From TMP-86 sp964247385 (GTDB taxonomy: Bacteria; Pseudomonadota; Gammaproteobacteria; Steroidobacterales; Steroidobacteraceae), in the NCBI GenBank assembly GCA_964247385.1, contig CAXTUB010000007.1:105074-169073 (forward strand): a stretch of 64,000 nucleotides of DNA. Direction: 5' to 3'. A model generated the notes under the pieces. That model was not told where the DNA came from. It worked only from the letters and a program-made list of their open reading frames with translations, and searched no databases. A program made the position numbers and the translations under genes. Shown here one piece after another: positions 35,231 to 45,280 of the stretch. Position 1 is the first letter of the stretch. Each line of letters opens with the position of its first letter.

Positions 35231-37711
35231 ATGGGAACTCCAGCGCGCAGCGCGCCATCACGTCGTCGAATTGCATTGAGGCAAGGCATGCTGCGCGCCG
35301 CGCTCGTCGAGCGCTTGACGCGCGCGGTCGGTAAGGAAGCCGAGGATGCCACGCCACGCGATATATTCGATGCATTGTCGATCGCGGTGCGTGAAGAGCT
35401 GACTCTGCGTTGGCTCGCAACTCAACGGCGCGTGGCGCGCGCAGGTGTCAAGCGGGTGTATTACTTTTCGCTCGAGTATCTGCCCGGGCGCGAGCTGGTG
35501 AATGCGCTGTCGAGTTTCGACGGCGACTTTTATGACGAGGCGCGCGGGGCGGTGCGCGACTTGGGTCACGATTTGGACGAAGTGGCCGCGCAAGAAATCG
35601 ACCCGGGTTTGGGCAACGGCGGGTTGGGGCGGCTCGCGGCGTGTTTCATCGATTCCCTCGCGACCTTGCAGTTTCCGGCCGTGGGTTATGGCATTCGTTA
35701 CGATTACGGCATCTTCACGCAGCAGATCGACGCGGAAGGCGCGCAGCGCGAGGTTGCCAGCAGTTGGCTGCGATTGCGGAACCCTTGGGAAACCCCGCGC
35801 GGCAACGTGCGCTATGTCGTGCACTTTGGCGGACGCTCCGAGCCGGCAGCCACCGATGATCCGCGCGATGCTCATCGCTGGCTCGACACCTCGGATATCT
35901 TTGCCATCGGCTTCGATCACTTGATCCCCGGCAACCGCTCGTCCACGGTCAATCAGTTGCGTTTGTGGAGCGGGCGCGCCATGACGCCTTTTCACATCCA
36001 GTATTTCAATGCCGGCGACTACCAGCGCGCGGTGCAGGAGCAAGTGGAGGCCAAAAATCTCTCGCGCGTCTTGTATCCCGATGATTCCACCCCGCAAGGG
36101 CGCGAGTTGCGGTTCAAGCAGCAATACTTTTTCGTCAGTGCAAGTCTGCAAGATGCGCTCGCCACCCATTTTGCCGAAGGCCGCGACTTGGCGTCGCTCG
36201 CCGACTCGTTTTCGATTCAGTTGAATGACACCCATCCGAGTGTTGCCATTCCCGAATTCATGCGGCTCATGGTGGATGAGCGCGGCGCATCCTGGGCGGA
36301 TGCATGGCGAATGTGCACGCGGATTTTTTCCTACACCAACCACACCTTGCTGCCGGAGGCGCTCGAGAGCTGGCCGGTGAGTTTTTTCGAGCGGCTCCTG
36401 CCGCGGCATTTGCAGATCATTTACGCCATCAATAGCGAATTCTTGAACCAGGTAGCGGAAAAATTCCCGAATGACGTGGATCGTTTGCGCACGATGTCGT
36501 TGATTTCGGACGATCATGAGCGGCGCGTGCGCATGGCTTCGCTCGCGGTGGTAGGCAGTCATTGCGTCAATGGCGTGGCCAAGCTTCATTCGGAGCTCAT
36601 GCGCAAGACCATCTTCGCAAAGCTCTTCGAAGTCTTTCCCGAGCGCTTCACCAACGTGACGAACGGCATCTCTCCGAGACGGTGGTTGAAGCAATCCAAT
36701 CCTGGCTTGTCGATGCTGCTGACGGAGCGCCTGGGCATCGCTTGGGAAAACGACTTGGAGGAAATCGGACGCTTGCGCGGATGCGCCGATGATCCTGAAT
36801 TTCGCCGCAGGTTTCGCGAAGTCAAGCTCGAGAATCAGCGCCGCCTTGCGGCCGAGATCCAACACCGCACCGGCACTCAAGTCGCGGTGGAGTCGTTGTT
36901 TGACGTGCAAGTCAAGCGCATCCACGAATACAAGCGGCAGCTCTTGAACCTGCTCTACGTGATCGTTCGCTACAACCGCATTCGCGACAACGCCGCCTCG
37001 GACATCGTGCCGCGTACGGTGATCTTCGCGGGCAAAGCCGCGCCAGCTTACGTGATGGCAAAGGCCATCATCCGGCTCATCAACAATGTGGCGCGCGTCA
37101 TCGACGCAGACGCGAGCGTACGTGAAAAGCTTCGCGTGGTGTTCCTGCCGGACTACGATGTGACCCTCGCGCAGGCCATCATGCCCGCCGCCGATTTGTC
37201 GCAACAAATTTCGACCGCGGGCATGGAGGCCTCCGGCACCGGCAACATGAAGCTTGCTCTCAACGGCGCGCTGACCATCGGGACGCTCGACGGTGCAAAC
37301 ATCGAGATACGCGATCAGGTCGGCGCTGAAAATATCTTCATCTTCGGGCTCACCGCGGCTGAGGTCGTGGCGGAGCGTGCGCGCGGCTACGTGCCGCGCA
37401 ACTACATCGCGCGAAACCCGGAGTTGAAGCGCGCGCTCGATCTCATCGAGAGCGGATTTTTCTCCGGCGCCCACGTCGATGAGGCGCGCATGATCGTCGA
37501 GCGCCTGCGCCTCGACGGAGAACATTTTCTCGTGCTTGCTGATTTCGATGCGTATGCCCGGACACAGGACGAGGTCGACGCGTTATTCCGCCGCACCGAT
37601 GAGTGGACTCGCAAATCGGTGCTCAATGCTTTCGCCATGGGTCCGTTTTCCAGCGACCGGAGTGTCCGTGAGTACGCCGAGCGCATCTGGGCGATCAAGC
37701 CCGTCATCTAA
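35231..37711 (+). CDS. glgP: Glycogen/maltodextrin phosphorylase
   Basis: Releases glucose-1-phosphate from alpha-1,4-glucans using PLP. The 826-residue product shows YFSLEYLPGRELVNAL, LNDTHPSVAIPEFMRLMVDE, TNHTLLPEALE, VKRIHEYKRQLLN and the PLP-lysine region EASGTGNMKLALNGALTIG. The start is the ATG at 35231 (MGTPARS); a frame running upstream to 34709 lies opposite ppgK and is not protein-like. It is first gene of glgP-glgB-glgX-malQ, with 21 bp to glgB. No glgA or glgC is present here. Confidence 0.96.
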   Translation: MGTPARSAPSRRRIALRQGMLRAALVERLTRAVGKEAEDATPRDIFDALSIAVREELTLRWLATQRRVARAGVKRVYYFSLEYLPGRELVNALSSFDGDFYDEARGAVRDLGHDLDEVAAQEIDPGLGNGGLGRLAACFIDSLATLQFPAVGYGIRYDYGIFTQQIDAEGAQREVASSWLRLRNPWETPRGNVRYVVHFGGRSEPAATDDPRDAHRWLDTSDIFAIGFDHLIPGNRSSTVNQLRLWSGRAMTPFHIQYFNAGDYQRAVQEQVEAKNLSRVLYPDDSTPQGRELRFKQQYFFVSASLQDALATHFAEGRDLASLADSFSIQLNDTHPSVAIPEFMRLMVDERGASWADAWRMCTRIFSYTNHTLLPEALESWPVSFFERLLPRHLQIIYAINSEFLNQVAEKFPNDVDRLRTMSLISDDHERRVRMASLAVVGSHCVNGVAKLHSELMRKTIFAKLFEVFPERFTNVTNGISPRRWLKQSNPGLSMLLTERLGIAWENDLEEIGRLRGCADDPEFRRRFREVKLENQRRLAAEIQHRTGTQVAVESLFDVQVKRIHEYKRQLLNLLYVIVRYNRIRDNAASDIVPRTVIFAGKAAPAYVMAKAIIRLINNVARVIDADASVREKLRVVFLPDYDVTLAQAIMPAADLSQQISTAGMEASGTGNMKLALNGALTIGTLDGANIEIRDQVGAENIFIFGLTAAEVVAERARGYVPRNYIARNPELKRALDLIESGFFSGAHVDEARMIVERLRLDGEHFLVLADFDAYARTQDEVDALFRRTDEWTRKSVLNAFAMGPFSSDRSVREYAERIWAIKPVI

Positions 37712-37732
37712 ACAAAGGCCTCATTTCATTTC

Positions 37733-39622
37733 ATGTTGACTGATCTCGATTTATTTTTGTTCGGCAAAGGCGATCATCGCCGCATCTACGAAAAATTAGG
37801 CGCCCATCCGGGCGTGGTCGACGGCCGCAGCGGGACGCATTTTGCCGTATGGGCGCCGAACGCGCGCGCGGTGAGCGTGGTCGGGCCGCACAATGCCTGG
37901 GACGGGCGCGTACATCGCATGTTTCCCGTCGCCGCTTCAGGGATTTGGTACGTGTTCGTGCCGGATGTCGGCGTCGGCGCCGAGTACAAATACGAAATCC
38001 TCTCGCGCGACGGCGCGCTCTTGCTGAAATCCGATCCATATGGCTTTGCAATGCAGCTGCGCCCGGGTAATTCGTCCATGGTCGCCTCGCTCGACCGATT
38101 CGAGTGGCAAGACCACGCTTGGATGAGCGCGCGCGGCCACACTGATCCGCGGCGTCTTCCCATCAATGTGTACGAAGTGCATTTGGCATCTTGGAAGCGG
38201 CCGTGGGATGCGCGCACGCCGCCGTTCATGAGCTGGTCGGAAGCCACGGAGCACCTCATTCCTTACGTCAAGGACATGGGATTCACGCATCTGGAGCTCA
38301 TGGGAGTCGCGGAGCACCCGCTCGATGAATCCTGGGGCTATCAAGTCATCGGTTACTACGCAGCGACGGCTCGTTACGGCTCACCTCAGGATTTCATGCG
38401 TTTCGTCGATGCCTGCCATCGCGCAGGCATCGGCGTGTTCCTCGACTGGGTGCCGGCGCACTTTCCGCGCGACGAATGCGGCCTGGCGCTTTTCGATGGC
38501 ACGGCGCTGTACGAGCACGCCGATTACCGGCTGGGCGAACATCGCGAGTGGGGCACCAAGGTGTTCAACTATGGCCGCCACGAGGTCAAGAATTTTCTCA
38601 TTGCGAACGCGATGTTCTGGCTCGATCGCTTCCACATCGACGGTTTGCGCGTCGATGCGGTGGCCTCGATGCTCTACCTCGATTACAGCCGCAGCGCCGG
38701 CGACTGGCTGCCCAACCGATACGGCGGCCGGGAAAATCTGGAAGCCATCGATTTTCTCAAGCACTTGAACTCCGCAGTGGCCGAAGCATTTCCAGGCACT
38801 CTCACCATTGCCGAGGAATCGACCGCATGGCCGGGGGTGACCCGTCCTGCCCAAGAGGGAGGCCTCGGTTTCGGCCTCAAATGGAACATGGGTTGGATGA
38901 ACGACACGTTGCGTTACTTCGAATCCGATCCTCTGTACCGCCGCTATCAACATCATCTGTTGACCTTCTCGTTCATGTACGCCTGGTCGGAAAGCTTCAT
39001 ATTGCCGATCTCGCATGACGAAGTGGTGCACGGCAAACGATCGCTCCTCGACAAGATGCCGGGCGATGAGTGGCAAAAGCGCGCCAACCTGCGCTTGCTG
39101 CTCTCCTATATGTTGGTGCACCCCGGAAAGAAGTTGCTGTTCATGGGTTCCGAGCTCGGGCAATGGCACGAGTGGCGAGAAGCCGAGCAGCTCGACTGGG
39201 CTGCGCTCACGAATTCTTCGCATCAGGGATTGCAGCATTTCGTGCGAGAGTTGAATCATCTCTACGCGCGCAGCCCGCAATTATTTCAGAGCGATATCGA
39301 CCCGAGCGGATTTCGATGGGTGGATCTGCACAACGGCAATGAAAGTGTTTGGGCGTTCGAGCGGCTCGCGACCGGTGCTGAGACACATCCACCTTATCTT
39401 TGCGTGTTCAACGGCACCCCCGTGCCGCGCGATGGGTACGGTTTCAATCTGCAGTCCGCGGGTGAATATCACAAGATTCTCGATTCCGATGCGCCGCAGT
39501 TCGGCGGCTCTGGCTACAACACGCAGTCGGTCGCATTTGCCGAGGGCAACGCGGGTCAAGCGGGCGGCGCATTGCTGCGTCTCAATCTACCGCCGCTTGG
39601 CGCAATGATTTTCGTGCCGTAG
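37733..39622 (+). CDS. glgB: 1,4-alpha-glucan branching enzyme
   Basis: Forms alpha-1,6 branches in glycogen (GH13). The 629-residue product has an N-terminal CBM48 (GTHFAVWAPNARAVSVVGPH) and a catalytic barrel with nucleophile Asp in HIDGLRVDAVASMLYLDY. The acid Glu is in TIAEESTAWPGVTRP and the third acid in ILPISHDEVVHGKRSLLDKM. The branching-enzyme FMGSELGQWHEW is present. The C-terminal beta domain is complete. One base separates it from glgX. Confidence 0.96.
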   Translation: MLTDLDLFLFGKGDHRRIYEKLGAHPGVVDGRSGTHFAVWAPNARAVSVVGPHNAWDGRVHRMFPVAASGIWYVFVPDVGVGAEYKYEILSRDGALLLKSDPYGFAMQLRPGNSSMVASLDRFEWQDHAWMSARGHTDPRRLPINVYEVHLASWKRPWDARTPPFMSWSEATEHLIPYVKDMGFTHLELMGVAEHPLDESWGYQVIGYYAATARYGSPQDFMRFVDACHRAGIGVFLDWVPAHFPRDECGLALFDGTALYEHADYRLGEHREWGTKVFNYGRHEVKNFLIANAMFWLDRFHIDGLRVDAVASMLYLDYSRSAGDWLPNRYGGRENLEAIDFLKHLNSAVAEAFPGTLTIAEESTAWPGVTRPAQEGGLGFGLKWNMGWMNDTLRYFESDPLYRRYQHHLLTFSFMYAWSESFILPISHDEVVHGKRSLLDKMPGDEWQKRANLRLLLSYMLVHPGKKLLFMGSELGQWHEWREAEQLDWAALTNSSHQGLQHFVRELNHLYARSPQLFQSDIDPSGFRWVDLHNGNESVWAFERLATGAETHPPYLCVFNGTPVPRDGYGFNLQSAGEYHKILDSDAPQFGGSGYNTQSVAFAEGNAGQAGGALLRLNLPPLGAMIFVP

Positions 39623-39623
39623 C

Positions 39624-41594
39624 ATGGACTCGACCGTGCACGAGAATGTGCGTGCCCTCGGCGCACGCTGGACCGGAAGCGGCGCAGAATTTTCGGTGTT
39701 CTCCAATCAAGCCGATCGCGTAGAGCTGTGTCTGCTGGAGCCCTCCGGCGCCGTGCGATCGATTCATGAGATGTCCCCGCACGGTCATGTGTGGCACGTT
39801 GCGCTCGGCGAAGATGCGGTCAGCCTGGGCGAGCGCTACGCATTCCGTGCACATGGGCCGCACGCACCCCAAGAAGGGCTGCGCATGGATGGCAACGCGC
39901 TGCTCGTCGATCCTCATGCGCGTGCGGTGACCGATGAGACTCCGCCGAGATCCTGCATCGTCGATCCGCACTTCGATTGGGGAGCCGACCAGCCGCCGGC
40001 GACACCCTGGCGCGATTCATTCATTTACGAGCTGCATGTTAAAGGGTTCACGCAGGGTCACCCGCGCGTGCCTGAGGAGCTGCGCGGAACATACCTCGGG
40101 TTGGTCGACGGCTGCATCATCGAATATCTCCAATCGCTCGGCGTCACTGCCGTTGAGCTGCTGCCCGTCCAGGCATTTGCCGATGAGCCCGCGCTCACCG
40201 CGCGCGGGCTGACCAACTACTGGGGCTACAACTCAGTTGCCTGGTTCGCACCGACGCCGCGTTATGCAAGGCTCGATGCGGTCCGCGAGTTCAAGCAGAT
40301 GGTCAAGGCGCTGCACGCCGCCCACATCGAAGTCATCTTGGATGTGGTGTTCAACCACACTGCCGAAGGCGATGAAATGGGGCCGCTGTATCACATGCGC
40401 GGCTTGGCCAATTCGGTTTACTACCGTTTGCAGCGCGACGACAAAGCGCGTTATGAGAATTTCAGCGGCTGCGGAAATACCGTGAATTGCAGTCATGCGC
40501 GCGCGCGGCAGCTCATCATCGAATGCCTCAAATTTTGGGTCGAGGAAATGCACGTCGACGGGTTCAGATTCGATCTGGCTCCGGTGCTTGCGCGTAACGA
40601 TCGCGGCTTTTCAGAGCGCGCAGCGTTTTTCGAATCTCTTCGAGATGAGCCCGCGCTCGCCTTCGTGAAGCTCATTGCGGAGCCGTGGGATTTGGGGCCG
40701 GGCGGCTATGCGCTCGGCCGTTTTCCGCGCGGTTGGTCTGAGTGGAACGATCAATACCGCGACACCATGCGCTCTTTCTGGAAGGGCGATGCGGGACGCA
40801 TCGGAGAATTCGCGGAGCGCATTGCTGGCTCGAGCGATTTGTTCAGACATCGCTCGCGCAAGCCTTCGGCCAGCGTGAACTTCGTGACGGCGCATGACGG
40901 TTTCACGCTGCGCGATCTGGTCACCTACGATGCTCCGCGCAACGAGGCAAACAAAGCATCGGGCCCTGACGGCACTCTGAATAACTTGAGCTGGAATTGC
41001 GGTGTGGAGGGCGAAACCGCGGATGCACAGGTCAATGCGCTTCGTCTCAAGCAAATGAAAAACTTCATCGCAACGCTGCTGTGCTCGCAAGGCGTGCCCA
41101 TGCTGGTGGCAGGCGATGAATTTGCCCGAACGCAGGGCGGAAACAACAACGCCTATTGCCAAGACAATTCCATTTCCTGGATTGATTGGGGAGATGCCGG
41201 GCGTCATGGCGAGCTCCTGGATTTCGTGCGCAAGGTGAGCGCCCTGCGCAAGCGGCGCATTGAATTTCGCCGCGACACCTTTTTCAAAGGCCGGGTGCAG
41301 GGGCAGTCGAGTGACGTGCTGTGGCTGAATGCCCGCGCGCTCGAGATGAGCATTGAGGAGTGGCAGTATCGCGGCTGTTCGGCCATCGCGATCCAGCTCG
41401 CGGGAGTCGCGCCGGAGGGTGATTTGTTGCTGCTCGTGAATGCCGAGCGCACAGCCGTAGAATTCAAATTGCCCGAGCTTCATTCGGGCGTGTGGCAGCT
41501 TGCCTTCGATACGTCGCTTTGCGACGCACCTCCTTTAATTTCAAACGCCTTTCGGCTCGAATCGCACGCCATGGCGTTGTTGGAAGCCCGATGA
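39624..41594 (+). CDS. glgX: Glycogen debranching enzyme GlgX
   Basis: Isoamylase-type GH13 enzyme that cleaves alpha-1,6 branches of phosphorylase limit dextrin. The 656-residue product carries CBM48 (GSGAEFSVFSNQADRVELCL), FIYELHVKGFT, YWGYNSVAWFAP, VVFNHTAEGDE, the nucleophile region HVDGFRFDLAPVL, the acid in LIAEPWDLGPGGY and FVTAHDGFTLRDL. The start ATG is one base after the glgB stop, and its own stop overlaps malQ by 4 bp. Confidence 0.95.
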   Translation: MDSTVHENVRALGARWTGSGAEFSVFSNQADRVELCLLEPSGAVRSIHEMSPHGHVWHVALGEDAVSLGERYAFRAHGPHAPQEGLRMDGNALLVDPHARAVTDETPPRSCIVDPHFDWGADQPPATPWRDSFIYELHVKGFTQGHPRVPEELRGTYLGLVDGCIIEYLQSLGVTAVELLPVQAFADEPALTARGLTNYWGYNSVAWFAPTPRYARLDAVREFKQMVKALHAAHIEVILDVVFNHTAEGDEMGPLYHMRGLANSVYYRLQRDDKARYENFSGCGNTVNCSHARARQLIIECLKFWVEEMHVDGFRFDLAPVLARNDRGFSERAAFFESLRDEPALAFVKLIAEPWDLGPGGYALGRFPRGWSEWNDQYRDTMRSFWKGDAGRIGEFAERIAGSSDLFRHRSRKPSASVNFVTAHDGFTLRDLVTYDAPRNEANKASGPDGTLNNLSWNCGVEGETADAQVNALRLKQMKNFIATLLCSQGVPMLVAGDEFARTQGGNNNAYCQDNSISWIDWGDAGRHGELLDFVRKVSALRKRRIEFRRDTFFKGRVQGQSSDVLWLNARALEMSIEEWQYRGCSAIAIQLAGVAPEGDLLLLVNAERTAVEFKLPELHSGVWQLAFDTSLCDAPPLISNAFRLESHAMALLEAR

Positions 41595-43771
41595 TTCCCG
41601 AGCAAGTCGAGAAGCTGGCCACCTTGCGTGGCATAGGCGACGTGTTTCACGATTTCCGCGGCGAGCTGCGCTATTTCAGCTTGCAGTCGAAAATCGATCT
41701 GCTGCGCGTCATGGGTTGCCCCGTCGATGATGACACGGCCTTGGCCGCGCAGATCCGCGCCATGGAGGCGGAGAGTCTGCAAGCGCTGTTGCCGATGACT
41801 GCGATCTCGCGCGGTGAGCGGCTGCTGCTCGATGTGAATATTCCGGCGCGTCAGTTCGGTCTTGCGCTCGTATGGACATTGAAGCTTGACGACGGGTCCA
41901 TTCACGAAGGCGCCACGCCCACGACGGCGATGCAAGAAAGTTGGCGCGGCGAGGTCGACGGCATCTGGTACACGCGCCGCCGTTTCGATCTGCCGTTCGA
42001 GTTGCCCGAGGGGCAGCATGAGCTCGTCGCCAAATTGTCGGGCGGTGAAAACTGCACGTCTCGGCTCATCGTGGCGCCCCGCAAGTGCCACACGCCGCCG
42101 CCGCTGCGCGCGGGACGGCGTCTATGGGGCGTTGCCGTGCAGCTTTACAGCGTGCGAAGCCGCTCGAATTGGGGCATGGGCGATTTTGGCGATTTGCTCG
42201 GAGTCGTGCGCTGGCTTGCGCCTCTCGGCGCTGGGTTCATCGCTCTCAACCCATTGCACGCCCTTGCGCCGGGGGAGCCGCAGCGCGCGAGTCCCTACAG
42301 CGCATCGAACCGCAACTTTCTCAATATCCTCTATGTGGATATTGCTGCGGTGCCTGAGTTGAGCGAGTGCGAGCCGGCACGCACTCGCGTCGCGAGCGAT
42401 GAGTTCAAGGCGCGATGCGCCGAGCTGCGCTCCGCGCAGAACGTCGACTATACCGGTGTCGCTGCTCTGAAGCTCGAGTTGCTGCGTACGCTGTACGCAC
42501 ACTTTCGCGCGCATCACCTGGCGCTCGACACCCCGCGAGCGCAATCTTTCCGCGATTACGTCGCGATGGGCGATCAGGAGTTGCGCGCGCACGCGCTCTT
42601 CGATGCCATCGATGCACACTTCATTGCCACGCGCGGCGGCGGCTCGGGCTGGCAAGGTTGGCCGGGGGAATTTGCGAATCCCGCATCTTCCGCCGTGGAA
42701 CAGTTCGCCGTGGAGCATGCCGACGAGGTTCAGTTCTTCATGTATGCGCAGTGGCTTGCCAATGAGCAATTGCGCGCGGTGCAGGCGCTTGCGGTCGAGC
42801 TTGGCATGGCCATCGGTCTGTACGGCGATTTTGCGGTGGGAGCGCACCCGTCCGGCTCGGAGGTGTGGTCGCAGCAGAATCTGTTTCGGCTGGGAGCCGA
42901 GATCGGCGCTCCGCCCGACGCGCTCGCACTGAAAGGTCAAGGTTGGGGCTTGCCGCCGCAGGATCCGCGCACGCTTTTGACGCTGCACATGCGTCCCTTT
43001 CGGTCGCTTCTCAAGAACAATATGCGGTATTACGGCGCGCTGCGTTTTGATCACGTCATGGCGCTGTTTCGGCAGTGGTGGGTCGCAGCGGGGCAATCTC
43101 CGGCGCTTGGCGCCTACGTGCATTACCCCATGGACAATTTCATGGCGGTGCTCGCTTTAGAAAGCGAGCGTCATCGATGTCTCATCGTGGGCGAGGACTT
43201 GGGCACCGTGCCCGACGCCATCCGCCTGGCCATGCCGCAGAACGGGCTGCTGCATTACAAGGTATTGCTGTTCGAGCGCGAAGACGGGCGTTTCCGCAAG
43301 CCTCAAGCCTACGCGGCGCAATCTCTCGCCACGGCGACCACGCACGACATGCCGACGCTGCGCAGTTTTTGGGAAGGCAAGGATATCGACTTGCGAGTGC
43401 GCCTGGATCTTTACCCGAATCCCGACATGCCCGAGCAAGAGCGCAATGCGCGCGCGCATGATCGTTGGCTCTTGCTCAGCGCGCTCGAAGAGCAGGGCCT
43501 GTGGAGCGCGAGCGGCAACGTGCCGGATTTTTCCATGGCGTTGGTTTCCTCGATTCATGCATACCTCGCACGCACATCAGCGGAGCTCGCGTGCGTGCAA
43601 ATCGAGGATCTGATCGGCATGACGGATCCGGTGAATGTGCCGGGCACGTATCTCGAGTACCCGAACTGGCAGCGCAAAGTCACCGTGGACCTCGAAGACA
43701 TCGCGGCGAATCCGGAGATTACCGCAATGCTCGAGCGTGTGAACCGCGAACGGGCGCCGACGTCGGCGTAA
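41591..43771 (+). CDS. malQ: 4-alpha-glucanotransferase (amylomaltase)
   Basis: Disproportionates malto-oligosaccharides (GH77). The 726-residue product has an N-terminal extension of about 170 residues (seen in proteobacterial MalQ), then SNWGMGDFGDL, NPLHAL with SPYSASNRNF, the catalytic region RFDHVMALFRQWW, IVGEDLGTVP and TATTHDMPTLRSFWEG. The ATG at 41591 overlaps the glgX stop (ATGA); a longer frame upstream is only glgX read in another phase. Together with the three preceding genes it completes a glycogen breakdown and remodelling set. Confidence 0.95.
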   Translation: MIPEQVEKLATLRGIGDVFHDFRGELRYFSLQSKIDLLRVMGCPVDDDTALAAQIRAMEAESLQALLPMTAISRGERLLLDVNIPARQFGLALVWTLKLDDGSIHEGATPTTAMQESWRGEVDGIWYTRRRFDLPFELPEGQHELVAKLSGGENCTSRLIVAPRKCHTPPPLRAGRRLWGVAVQLYSVRSRSNWGMGDFGDLLGVVRWLAPLGAGFIALNPLHALAPGEPQRASPYSASNRNFLNILYVDIAAVPELSECEPARTRVASDEFKARCAELRSAQNVDYTGVAALKLELLRTLYAHFRAHHLALDTPRAQSFRDYVAMGDQELRAHALFDAIDAHFIATRGGGSGWQGWPGEFANPASSAVEQFAVEHADEVQFFMYAQWLANEQLRAVQALAVELGMAIGLYGDFAVGAHPSGSEVWSQQNLFRLGAEIGAPPDALALKGQGWGLPPQDPRTLLTLHMRPFRSLLKNNMRYYGALRFDHVMALFRQWWVAAGQSPALGAYVHYPMDNFMAVLALESERHRCLIVGEDLGTVPDAIRLAMPQNGLLHYKVLLFEREDGRFRKPQAYAAQSLATATTHDMPTLRSFWEGKDIDLRVRLDLYPNPDMPEQERNARAHDRWLLLSALEEQGLWSASGNVPDFSMALVSSIHAYLARTSAELACVQIEDLIGMTDPVNVPGTYLEYPNWQRKVTVDLEDIAANPEITAMLERVNRERAPTSA

Positions 43772-43837
43772 GAGGCTGTGCGCCTGCGGCGCAAACGCAC
43801 GCCTACGGCGCAGCCGCACGCCTACGGCGCAGCCGCA

Positions 43838-44055
43838 CGGACGCGGCAGTCATTGCCGCAAAACTGATCGAGCGCGCTGTACGCGCCTGCGGCGCTTCAG
43901 CGTTCGCGCGAGCTTCGCCTACGCGGACACGACTCGCACGCCGTGTTGGACGTCGAAATTTTCAGCGTATCGTGCGGCGTATTCGAACAGTGTCCGCGTT
44001 GACGGCGTCGCTCGCGCTGCTCTCAAAAGTTTTGCGGCAATGTCTGCCGCGTCCG
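43838..44055. repeat. Palindromic dispersed repeat element, copy 2
   Basis: Bases 43838-43864 and 44029-44055 form a 27-bp inverted repeat with one mismatch. The interior (GATCGAGCGCGCTG, AGCGTTCGCGCGAGCTTCGC, CGACTCGCACGCCG, CTCTCAAAAGTTTTGC) is clearly related to the element at 867-1142 in the same order. It lies 66 bp after the malQ stop. Flanking 43798-43836 repeats GCCTACGGCGCAGCCGCAC twice, and 44042-44075 repeats CTGCCGCGTCCGCACG. No coding capacity is supported. Confidence 0.85.
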
Positions 44056-44260
44056 CACGTTCTGCCGCGTCCGCACGCTCCGCCGCGGTCGCGGGGTTCC
44101 GCGGCAGCTCAGCCGCGCGGCCGAGTGCAACTGATGTGCTGATTTTCTGGTGCATGAAGCAGGGATTTCGGAGGCTAGAAACTTTGTCTTCCAACAGACG
44201 CGGACGCGAGCCTCGCAAGAGGTTCGCGGAATATCGGTTAGCGAATTCGGCTCACTGAAA

Positions 44261-44300
44261 TGCCGATGTGCCGATGTGCCGATGTGCCGATGTGCCGATG
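44261..44300. repeat. Five tandem copies of an 8-bp unit
   Basis: TGCCGATG is repeated five times without change, followed by a degenerate sixth copy (TGTCGAAG). Such a pure microsatellite is likely to vary in copy number. There is no gene immediately around it. Confidence 0.9.
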
Positions 44301-44435
44301 TGTCGAAGTGGAATTCTCGGAGGAGAAGATTTTGAAGGCGGCGCCTGTCGTAAGCGCGGCTGTTAGCAAACGGCGCCTGGCTTGGTGGCTAGCACGCGTT
44401 GCCGCGCGATCGATGAGCGCACAAGTATTAACCTG

Positions 44436-44506
44436 GTTTCAAACCCAGTCTCGTGGTCTTAAACGCAGTCTTGTCTTAAACCCGGTCTTGTCTTAAACCC
44501 GGCCTT
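44436..44506. repeat. 17-bp tandem repeat
   Basis: Three near-identical copies of GTCTTAAACCCGGTCTT at 44456-44472, 44473-44489 and 44490-44506, preceded by a degenerate copy at 44436-44452. It runs into the 3' end of the decayed HEPN gene, which may have lost its original end here. Confidence 0.85.
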
Positions 44507-44971
44507 GTTCTGCGCGAGTCCGCATTCCGAACGCGCGTCGCCATAGCGGAAGTTGGGACGAAAGTTGCTGGCCGAGCTCGACTAGTTCTCTCAATCTGCC
44601 CTCTCTAAAATTGATGTCGTCTGCGTGACGTACGAGGTGTCGAAATCCTTTGAGAGTACGCACCAGGGCCACTGCATCTTGCGGAATAAATGCCGGCCGA
44701 ATTCCGGGAAGCGCAATCGCGAGCCGCTGACTCAAACGCTCCTGATAGTCCCCCTTTTCTCAAAATTGTTTTCGAAGCTCGCACAGATTGAGACCAACGA
44801 GCGTTCGAAAGTGTTGTACAGACGAGCAAGCTCGAAGGCGCATGCTTCGAGCCTTCCATCTTCGGTCTGCGTGAGACGCAAAGCGGCTTTATGGGCTGCA
44901 TCGTTGACCACGGCTGCGTCCGCCGCCAATTCTTCGAGCAATACGACCAACCCTACGGCGTCCACGCTCAC
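44493..44971 (-). pseudogene. Frameshifted HepT-like HEPN toxin gene
   Basis: Two minus-strand frames together encode a HepT-like HEPN protein. The first (44971-44732) reads VDAVGLVVLLEELAADAAVV and ARLYNTFERSLVSICASFE. The second (44735-44493) continues with SQRLAIALPGIRPAFIPQ and GFRHLVRHADDINFREGRL. The RHLVRH segment fits the Rx4H RNase motif of HEPN toxins. The break is near 44745 in a run of A and G (GAGAAAAGGGGGACT), consistent with a two-base gain or one-base loss. The 3' end meets a tandem repeat. The gene follows the MNT gene, as in HEPN/MNT toxin-antitoxin pairs. Confidence 0.72.
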
Positions 44972-45280
44972 CTTCGCGCAAGATCTTGGTTCGGAGCCGG
45001 CTCTCCGAAAGCAGCACCACGTCAGCAGCTCTGCCCAGCCGCTCGGATAGATGTCCGATCAGCTCGTAGATGGAGATGCTTGCCGGCTCGAGCTCCAGCG
45101 CGATGTCGACGTCGGATGATTCGTTGAATCGGCGGGTTTGGTGAGCGATCCGAACACGATCACAGGGATTCCCGGGATGATGTCTCGCAGCACTTCGCCA
45201 AGCTCAGCGCGCACGCGAAGTCGAAGCTGCTCTGCTGCTGCTGCGCGCTCGTCTGCCTTTTTTTGTAGGAGAGTTGGCAT
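44889..45280 (-). pseudogene. Frameshifted MNT-type nucleotidyltransferase (antitoxin) gene
   Basis: The N-terminal part reads PTLLQKKADERAAAAEQLRL and ends IPVIVFGSLTKPA. One missing base near 45130 shifts the frame. In the next frame the protein resumes as RFNESSDVDIALELEPASIS and ends VVLLSESRLRTKILREGER. Restoring one base rebuilds the nucleotidyltransferase motif GS-x11-DVD exactly. It overlaps the HEPN gene. MNT antitoxins modify the HEPN toxin; both partners look broken here. A sequencing error cannot be excluded for one site but is less likely for two. Confidence 0.72.

Noticed and set aside
35258..37525. A 755-codon minus-strand frame opposite glgP
   Set aside because: It mirrors the codon pattern of glgP in GC-rich DNA, is rich in Arg/His/Ala without any recognisable motif, and glgP itself is beyond doubt.
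44261..44506. Possible CRISPR array
   Set aside because: Units are contiguous 8- and 17-bp tandem copies without spacers, and no cas gene is near.
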